Both the position numbers and the translations under genes were made by a program. From assembly GCF_008580665.1 (NCBI RefSeq), contig NZ_BKDJ01000012.1, forward strand, positions 1 through 64,000: a stretch of 64,000 bases of DNA, in the 5' to 3' direction. Positions 58,795 to 64,000 of the stretch are shown piece by piece; positions within the stretch are counted from its first letter, which is position 1; each line of letters begins with the position of its first letter. The notes below the pieces were generated by a model that worked only from the letters and a program-made list of their open reading frames with translations, had not been told where the DNA came from and did not search any database. The DNA is from Zafaria cholistanensis (GTDB taxonomy: Bacteria; Actinomycetota; Actinomycetes; Actinomycetales; Micrococcaceae).

Positions 58795-60141
58795 GTGACC
58801 AGCCTGCCGAAGCCCACCGCCCCCGCCGAGCCGCGCCTGGGACGGGCGATCCTGGCGCTCGCCGTCCCCGCACTCGGCGCCCTGATCGCCGAGCCGCTGT
58901 TCCTGGTCGCGGACACAGCAATCATCGGGCACCTGGGCACCGGGGAGCTTGCGGGGGCCGGTTTGGGGACCACGGTCCTGCACACCGTCGTGGGACTGAT
59001 GGTCTTTTTGGCCTACTCAACCACCCCCGCCGTGGCACGCCAGCTGGGTGCCGGGCGCATGGACCGGGCGCTTGCCGCCGGGCGCGACGGCGTCTGGCTG
59101 GCGCTGGGCCTGGGCCTCCTGCTGGCGGTGACCGGGTGGGTGGCGGCCCCGGCGCTGGCCGCCTCCCTGGGTGCCACGGGCCCGGTGCTCGGCTTCGCCA
59201 CCGACTTCCTGCGCTGGTCCATGCCCGGGGTGCCCGCCATGCTGCTGGTGCTGGCGGCGACCGGCGTGCTGCGCGGCCTGCAGGACACCCGTACTCCGCT
59301 GCTGGTGGCGGGGATCGGGTTTGCCGTGAACATCGTCCTGAACTTCGCGCTGGTCTACGGGGCCGGGCTCTCCGTCGCCGGATCGGCATTGGGCACCTCG
59401 ATCGCGCAGTGGGGGATGGCCGCGGCCTACCTGTGGATGCTGGTGCCGCGCCTGCGCCGCCAGGGCGTGCGGTTGGGCCCGCGCGCCCGCGGCGTGCTGG
59501 CCACCGGCAGGGTGGGGTCCTGGCTGATGCTGCGCACGGCGAGCCTGCGCCTGGCCATCCTCGCCACCGTCTGGGTGGCTTCCGCGCAGGGGACGCTGAC
59601 CCTGGCCGCCCATCAGCTGGTGTTCACGGTCTTCACCTTCCTGGCCTTCGCACTGGATGCGCTGGCGATCGCCGCGCAGGCGCTGATCGGCAGGGAACTG
59701 GGCGCCGGGGACACGGACCGGACCGCACGGCTGACCGCCACCATGATGCGGTGGGGCCTGGGGGTGGGGGTGGCGGCCGGGGTGCTGCTGGCGGTCGCGG
59801 CACCATTCGCCGGCGCGCTGTTCACCCCGGACGCCGAGGTGCAGCGCGCTGCGGCGGTGGGCCTGTGGGTGCTGGCAGCCGCGCAGCCGCTGTGCGGGCT
59901 GGTCTTCGTGCTCGATGGCGTGCTCATCGGTGCCGGAGACGCGCGCTACCTGGCGCTGGCGGGCGCCGCGACCCTGGCGGTCTACCTGCCCCTGCTCTGG
60001 TGGGTGGCGGCGGCTCCGTTGCCGGCCGCATCCGCGCTCCTGTGGCTGTGGGTCGCGTTCTGCGCCGGGTTCATGGGGGCCCGGGCAGGCACGCTGCTGT
60101 GGCGCGTGCGGAGCGGGCGCTGGATGGTGGCGGGTGCGTAG
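58795..60141 (+). CDS. MATE-family efflux transporter (DinF-like)
   Basis: 448 residues with twelve spans in two halves. Opening LGRAILALAVPALGALIAEPLFLVADTAIIGHLGT is the MATE signature and GVLRGLQDTRTPL (about 158-170) is the DinF-type loop. Exports cationic drugs or metabolites by sodium or proton exchange. GTG 58795 follows TACGCT (58782-58787) by 7 bases with no ribosome site, indicating a leaderless message. Confidence 0.92.
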   Translation: MTSLPKPTAPAEPRLGRAILALAVPALGALIAEPLFLVADTAIIGHLGTGELAGAGLGTTVLHTVVGLMVFLAYSTTPAVARQLGAGRMDRALAAGRDGVWLALGLGLLLAVTGWVAAPALAASLGATGPVLGFATDFLRWSMPGVPAMLLVLAATGVLRGLQDTRTPLLVAGIGFAVNIVLNFALVYGAGLSVAGSALGTSIAQWGMAAAYLWMLVPRLRRQGVRLGPRARGVLATGRVGSWLMLRTASLRLAILATVWVASAQGTLTLAAHQLVFTVFTFLAFALDALAIAAQALIGRELGAGDTDRTARLTATMMRWGLGVGVAAGVLLAVAAPFAGALFTPDAEVQRAAAVGLWVLAAAQPLCGLVFVLDGVLIGAGDARYLALAGAATLAVYLPLLWWVAAAPLPAASALLWLWVAFCAGFMGARAGTLLWRVRSGRWMVAGA

Positions 60142-60264
60142 GGGGCCGGCGGCTCTCCCTAAGCTTCGGTCCCGGTCCGCGGCGTGGTCCCAACCCCGTC
60201 CCGGGCCCGTCCCGGCCGCGTCCCGGCCCCGAGGGAGCGCGCCGGGACCAGTAGAATCGAAGGC

Positions 60265-60837
60265 GTGCCTGCCCTGAAAACCCCCGCCGACGTCGCCGCC
60301 GCCGTGTGGAAGCCCGTGACCCTGCGGGCCGCCGCGGCCCTTGCCTTCGGTGCCCTGTCCATCTTCTGGCCCGCCCCGGACGCCTCGACCGTCGCGTACT
60401 GCCTTGCCCTGTTCCTGATCGTCAGTGCCAAGGCGGTCTGGGACTTCGCGAAGGCCCCCGTCATTCCGGACAGCGCGCGCGGGCTTCTGGTGGCCCCGGC
60501 CGCTGTGTGGCTGCTGGCGGCGGTCGCCCTGGTGGTTTCGCCGGGCACGGCGACGGTGGGCTTTGCCGGCGGGCTGGCCTTCATCCTGTCCGGGGCCCTC
60601 GAACTCGCGGCTTGGTTCCGGTCCCGCCGCGACCTGCTCCCTGCCCGGGACCTGGCCATCACCGGCCCCGTATCCATTGGCGCCGGCGCGGGCCTGCTGG
60701 GTGGCCTGGGGCTGGGGCTGGATGCCCACGGCTTCTTCGGCATCGCCGGCGGCGGGGCCATCATTACCGGAGTGTTCCTGCTCATCGCGGGCCTGGGGTA
60801 CCGCTTCGATGCCCGCAGCACGGACGCGCGCCGGTAG
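60265..60837 (+). CDS. Six-span membrane protein, HdeD/DUF308-like
   Basis: 190 residues, about six hydrophobic segments and small loops. GTG 60265 is 7 bases after TAGAAT (60252-60257), so leaderless; upstream in-frame codons lie in promoter DNA and are rejected as starts. The pattern of paired spans (ALAFGALSIFWP, AFILSGALELAAWF) resembles the HdeD/DUF308 group, assigned with low certainty. Function unknown. The -10 for the next gene overlaps its stop codon. Confidence 0.75.
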   Translation: MPALKTPADVAAAVWKPVTLRAAAALAFGALSIFWPAPDASTVAYCLALFLIVSAKAVWDFAKAPVIPDSARGLLVAPAAVWLLAAVALVVSPGTATVGFAGGLAFILSGALELAAWFRSRRDLLPARDLAITGPVSIGAGAGLLGGLGLGLDAHGFFGIAGGGAIITGVFLLIAGLGYRFDARSTDARR

Positions 60838-60875
60838 ACTGGGGCAGACCCCAATCCACTTCAGGAGGCATCACC

Positions 60876-61205
60876 GTGGGCACCAACCCTTCCCAGCCGA
60901 AGCACGCATGGCAGCAGAGCATTAAGGCGCCGCTGATCTTCTCCCTGGTGATGGGCCTGGTGGCCGGCGGCATCGCCGCCATCTCCGCCAGTGGCGGGTC
61001 CGACAGTCCGCTGCGCATCGACATCGGCCTGACCGCCTTCGGGATCGCCTTTGTGGGCTGCCTGCTGGTGATTTCCGTGCTGACCATGGTCAGCAAGGAG
61101 AACCCGGCCGAACTCAGCGAGGGCTCCGGCGTCAACCGCTCGTCCAAGAACCCGGACCCGAAGAAGAACCCGGATACAAACCCGGACGCGAGCCCCGAAG
61201 CGTAG
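60876..61205 (+). CDS. Small two-span membrane protein, unknown
   Basis: 109 residues from GTG 60876 with AGGAGG 7 bases upstream; TAGACT (60835-60840) is its -10. Two membrane spans (about 20-40 and 50-72) are followed by a hydrophilic tail rich in Asn, Pro, Asp and Lys (NPDPKKNPDTNPDASPEA). No domain recognised. It looks like a lineage-restricted conserved hypothetical protein. Confidence 0.75.
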   Translation: MGTNPSQPKHAWQQSIKAPLIFSLVMGLVAGGIAAISASGGSDSPLRIDIGLTAFGIAFVGCLLVISVLTMVSKENPAELSEGSGVNRSSKNPDPKKNPDTNPDASPEA

Positions 61206-61288
61206 CCGGCGGGCGTCCTGCTCCGCCAGCCCTGCCCGGCTGACCCGGAGGCGCCGGCCCTGCCCCGCCGGGCCGTTTTCGGCGGTTC

Positions 61289-61726
61289 CTAGAGTGCGGT
61301 TTCCACGCCGTCCTGGGCGCCCCACTTCTCAAGGAACTCTGCGCGCGTCAACTCGGCCAGGTCCTTGCGCAGCAGCGCCGCCAAGCCTTCGGCCTCGTCG
61401 ATGTTGGAGCCGGTGACGCGCAGGATTTCGGCGTCGTTGTCGATGCGCCGTACGACAGCGGTGGCCCCCATCACGTCCGATCCGTCCCCGCCCAGCGCGG
61501 CGTCCACCAAGCCCACCACCCAGCGTGCAGCGGCCTTGAGCGGTCCGTCATTGGCCTGCTCCAGGTCCACGTCAAATTCCTCGGCGGCATGGTGGGCCGA
61601 GGCGTCCCGCGGCAGAGAACTGTCGGGCGCGGTTTCGGCGCGGGGCTGACCGGAAGGCGGCTGCCCGGGAATTGGCTCCCCGGGCAGCGGTTGGCTGGGA
61701 AGCGGCGGGTCGGCTGGAGTGCTCAC
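61289..61726 (-). CDS. Conserved hypothetical protein with disordered Pro-rich head
   Basis: 145 residues from GTG 61726 with GAAGGAG 5-6 bases upstream. The first 45 residues are Pro/Ser/Gln-rich and probably disordered. The rest is an alpha/beta domain: VDLEQANDGPLKAAARWVVGLVDAALGG and a C-terminal helical part with EGLAALLRKDLAELTRAEFLEKWG. I do not recognise it. TACACT about 45 bases upstream on the same strand may be its -10. Confidence 0.65.
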   Translation of the reverse strand: MSTPADPPLPSQPLPGEPIPGQPPSGQPRAETAPDSSLPRDASAHHAAEEFDVDLEQANDGPLKAAARWVVGLVDAALGGDGSDVMGATAVVRRIDNDAEILRVTGSNIDEAEGLAALLRKDLAELTRAEFLEKWGAQDGVETAL

Positions 61727-61809
61727 ATCGGCTCCTTCGCGCGGGGTGGCGGAGCGCGGGTGTCCGCCTGAGTCCAGTGTAGGTCGGCCGCGGCCCGTCG
61801 TGCGCGGAG

Positions 61810-62358
61810 CTAGCCGGCGGAGGACCTGCGCTGCCGGTAGGCGCGCACGTGCTCGCGGTTGCCGCAGTTCCCGGTGTCGCAGTAGCGCTTGGAGCGGTTG
61901 CGGGACAGGTCCAGCACGGCGGCGCCACAGTCCGGAGCCGCGCACACGCGCAGCCGGTCCAACTCCCGGGAGCGGATGACGTCCACCAGCGCCATCGCCG
62001 CCTCCACCGCCATGCGCTCCTCCAGCGGAGCCTCGGAGGTGGTGGCGTGCAGGTGGTAGTCCCAGTGGTCGTGCCTGACCAGCTGGGGCAGCGCACGGGC
62101 CGCGCGCAGGATGTCGTTCACCGCCCGTACCGCATCGTCCTCGCTGAAGGTCCAGATGGCGCGCAGCCGGTTCCGCAGTTGGCGGACCGCACGCAACTCC
62201 CCTTCGCTGTGCGCGCGGGATCCGGTGAACCCCTCGCGGTCCAGGAAGCTGTCGAGGTCCCCCAGTGTCCGGAGCTGGTCGGCGCCAGTCCCCCCGGCGG
62301 TGTTGATCAGGTTGACCATGCTCCGCAATGCCACTTTCGTGTCAGGTGCAAAACTCAT
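61810..62358 (-). CDS. ABATE-domain CGNR zinc finger protein
   Basis: 182 residues from ATG 62358, which has GGAGGA 9 bases upstream; the longer frame from 62418 is less likely. The ABATE ligand-binding domain (about 1-130, with LINTAGGTGADQLRTLGDLDSFL) is followed by the CGNR zinc finger: CAAPDCGAAVLDLSRNRSKRYCDTGNCGNREHVRAYRQR, here with C-x4-C and CDTGNCGNREH ligands. These are stress-linked transcription regulators of actinobacteria. It is divergent from the EamA transporter and probably controls it. Confidence 0.88.
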   Translation of the reverse strand: MSFAPDTKVALRSMVNLINTAGGTGADQLRTLGDLDSFLDREGFTGSRAHSEGELRAVRQLRNRLRAIWTFSEDDAVRAVNDILRAARALPQLVRHDHWDYHLHATTSEAPLEERMAVEAAMALVDVIRSRELDRLRVCAAPDCGAAVLDLSRNRSKRYCDTGNCGNREHVRAYRQRRSSAG

Positions 62359-62510
62359 GAGGGTCGTGTCCTCCGTTGAATTGACGCCGAAAGGTTCGCG
62401 GCATAGTGTCATAAGCATACTTCTTTTTGGTCCTGACAGGGTTTCCTTCGCGGAGTCTGCCCGTTCCTCCCCCCAAGCGCCGCTACGCGCTGCTCCCGCA
62501 AGGTGTGCCC
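62359..62510. promoter_or_regulatory. Divergent promoter region between CGNR regulator and EamA gene
   Basis: The centre (about 62400-62430) is AT-rich, with GCATA repeated at 62401 and 62415 and a CATACT -10 candidate for the plus strand. No longer dyad stands out. The EamA start could lie at TTG 62427 or, more likely, at ATG 62511. Confidence 0.4.
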
Positions 62511-63578
62511 ATGTCCCCTCACCCAGTCCCGCGCCTGCGGGCAGAACCTTTGACCGTCGTTCCGCTGGCCCCGGTGCCTTCCCGACCCCGAGCGGTCCTC
62601 CGTCCGCAGGCGCTTTCCGGGCTCTGGGTGGCGCTGTTCTCCTCCGCCGTATTCGGGACTTCGGGCGCCTTTGCCAAGCCCCTGCTCGAGGCCGGATGGA
62701 GCCCGGGCGCCGCCGTTACGGCCCGGCTGGCCGGCGCCGCACTCGTCCTTCTGGTCCCGGCCCTGACGATGCTGCGCGGCCGGTGGGGCACGGTGGGCGC
62801 CAACTGGAGGCCGATCCTGCTGCTGGGCGTGTTTGGGGTGGCCGTCTGCCAGTTTGCGTACTTCCAGGCTGTGGAGCGCTTGAGCGTGGGCGTGGCGCTG
62901 CTTTTGGAGTACCTGGCCCCCGTACTGATTGTGCTGCTCCTCTGGGTGCGTACGGGAAGGCGCCCGCGCCGGTACACCACCGCCGGCACATTGGCCGCGC
63001 TGGTTGGCCTGGTGCTGGTGCTGAACCTCACCGGCGATCAGGCCGTGGACCCGGCCGGCGTGCTGTGGGGCCTCGGCGCCGCGGCGGGGCTGGTGGTGTA
63101 CTTCTTTGTCACGGCCAAGGCCAACGACGCGCTTCCGCCGCTGGTGCTCGCTACCGGCGGGCTGTGGGTGGGCGCCCTGCTGATGCTCCTGCTCGGGGCG
63201 ACCGGCCTGCTGCCCATGGAAGCCGCCTTCGGGGCCGTCCCGCTGGCGGGTACCCCCGTGCCCTGGTGGGTTCCCCTCGGCGCCCTGGTGCTGCTGGCCA
63301 CGGTTCTTGCCTATGTGACGGGCATCGTTGCGGCCCGGGCATTGGGGTCCAAGGTGGCCGCCTTCATCTCCCTGACCGAGGTGCTGTTCGCGGTGCTGTG
63401 GGCCTGGCTGCTGCTGGGCGAGCTGCCGCTGCCAGTCCAGATGCTCGGGGGCGCCTTCGTCATCGGCGGCGTGCTGCTGGTGCGGGCCGATGAGTTGCGC
63501 GCCGGCAAGCCCAAGGACCCGGAGCTTGAGAACCCTGAGCCCGAGGATCTGGAACCCAGGGACCTGCTGCCGGCCTAG
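62511..63578 (+). CDS. EamA-family (DMT) transporter
   Basis: 355 residues from ATG 62511; an earlier TTG at 62427 would add 28 unstructured residues. Ten membrane spans in two EamA repeats, with FGTSGAFAKPLLEAGWSPGAAVTARL opening the first and SKVAAFISLTEVLFAVLWAWLLLGELP closing the second, as in RhtA/YdcZ-type exporters. The last 25 residues are acidic Glu/Pro-rich (PEPEDLEPRD). Probably metabolite or amino acid efflux. Its stop overlaps the stop of the convergent acyltransferase gene within CTAG. Confidence 0.88.
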   Translation: MSPHPVPRLRAEPLTVVPLAPVPSRPRAVLRPQALSGLWVALFSSAVFGTSGAFAKPLLEAGWSPGAAVTARLAGAALVLLVPALTMLRGRWGTVGANWRPILLLGVFGVAVCQFAYFQAVERLSVGVALLLEYLAPVLIVLLLWVRTGRRPRRYTTAGTLAALVGLVLVLNLTGDQAVDPAGVLWGLGAAAGLVVYFFVTAKANDALPPLVLATGGLWVGALLMLLLGATGLLPMEAAFGAVPLAGTPVPWWVPLGALVLLATVLAYVTGIVAARALGSKVAAFISLTEVLFAVLWAWLLLGELPLPVQMLGGAFVIGGVLLVRADELRAGKPKDPELENPEPEDLEPRDLLPA

Positions 63579-64000
63579 CGCCGGCCCGCGCCTCCGCGGA
63601 TCCTGGCGGCAAGGCGAACCGCGCCGTTCATGCACCGGGTGGCCACCGCCCAGTAGGCGATGCCGGAGGCCAGCGAGGCCAGCACGGCAAGGCCCTTTCC
63701 GTAGTCATCGACCACGGGATAGACCAGCCAGTGCGTCAGGTAGGCGTAAAGGGAGGCGCTGGCGACGATCCCCAAGGGGCGGTGGAGCGCCGAGGGGACG
63801 GGGATCGAGCGCAGCCAGACCAGCAGCAGCACCCCGCCCAGGATGATGGCGTTGCGCTTGGGGTCGTCCTCGAAGTACCCCGGCACGCTGGCCACCGCCA
63901 CCGCGGTCAGCAGCACCCGTTGCCAGACGGCCCGCGCCCGGGCCGCGGCCCACCCCAGCCCGAAGAGCCACAGGACCGGCATGGTGTGCGGCACCTGGGG
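63575..64000 (-). CDS. C-terminal part of a membrane acyltransferase
   Basis: About 141 residues run out of the window at the right edge; the N-terminus is missing. Several membrane spans and the SLYAYLTHWLVYP segment are typical of acyltransferase family 3 or related multispan O-acyltransferases. It modifies a cell-envelope or lipid substrate. The internal Met at 63994 is not a credible start because the frame remains open to 64000. The stop overlaps that of the EamA gene by four bases. Confidence 0.7.
   Translation of the reverse strand, partial: PQVPHTMPVLWLFGLGWAAARARAVWQRVLLTAVAVASVPGYFEDDPKRNAIILGGVLLLVWLRSIPVPSALHRPLGIVASASLYAYLTHWLVYPVVDDYGKGLAVLASLASGIAYWAVATRCMNGAVRLAARIRGGAGRR

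Noticed and set aside
1-64000. tRNA or rRNA genes
   Set aside because: No cloverleaf-like pattern with CCA-type end or rRNA signature was noticed; a dedicated scan could still reveal one.

Overview
The window is about 64 kb of very GC-rich DNA (roughly 70 percent by eye), with GTG starts, strong AGGAGG-type ribosome sites and many apparently leaderless genes (a TAnnnT -10 box 5-7 nt before the start codon). Gene content (a DnaB helicase without intein, FadR, TetR, MarR and MmyB-type regulators, an ABATE/CGNR zinc finger protein, cyclic-polyol style ABC operons) points to an actinobacterium, most likely an Arthrobacter-like member of the Micrococcaceae. That placement is inference from style and content. 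I see no rRNA, tRNA, IS element, prophage or CRISPR array; it reads as ordinary chromosome rich in catabolic operons.

Layout. 1-1431: the tail of one gene and a nitronate monooxygenase. 1576-6416 (minus): a complete asparagine operon, FadR-type regulator, asparaginase, aspartase and permease. 6417-6987: an unusual AT-rich intergenic region with a cluster of DnaA boxes, followed by dnaB. 8597-9733: a general sugar-ABC ATPase (MsmX/UgpC type). 10165-16224: an amidohydrolase with its own RbsABC-like transporter and a TetR regulator. 16587-25676: assorted redox and housekeeping genes (GMC oxidoreductase, zinc alcohol dehydrogenase with a divergent MmyB-type regulator, cytochrome b561-like protein, CysE, DJ-1/PfpI, DUF3237, and a TetR/MFS pair). 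25759-27660: a flavoprotein phenol-type hydroxylase.

27999-43110 is the most striking region: a MarR gene divergent from a long plus-strand cluster with split transketolase, sorbitol-type dehydrogenase, RbsA/RbsC transporter, two near-identical binding proteins each followed by a hairpin and an SDR gene, a ketose-3-epimerase-like TIM barrel, an aldehyde dehydrogenase, a transaldolase and a PfkB kinase. Together these could import an unphosphorylated sugar or polyol, oxidise and epimerise it, phosphorylate it and feed it through a dedicated pentose-phosphate-type carbon exchange. I cannot match the gene set to a pathway I know.

43947-53050 holds two proteins that fuse an APH-type kinase to a class III aminotransferase-fold domain bearing the GKP/AKP-x-GNG-x-P signature of the AGXT2L phospho-lyases. 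The second lies in a cluster with a TetR regulator, an SDR and an APC permease, suggesting catabolism of a hydroxylated amine or amino acid. Its promoter carries the same dyad (TAGAC-N5-GTCTA) as the promoter of the amidohydrolase operon 40 kb away, and the two regions encode paralogous TetR proteins. 53140-64000: pirin, AhpD-like protein, YnfA, SRPBCC protein, DODA-type dioxygenase, CPBP protease, MFS, MATE and EamA transporters, small membrane proteins, a CGNR regulator and the end of an acyltransferase.
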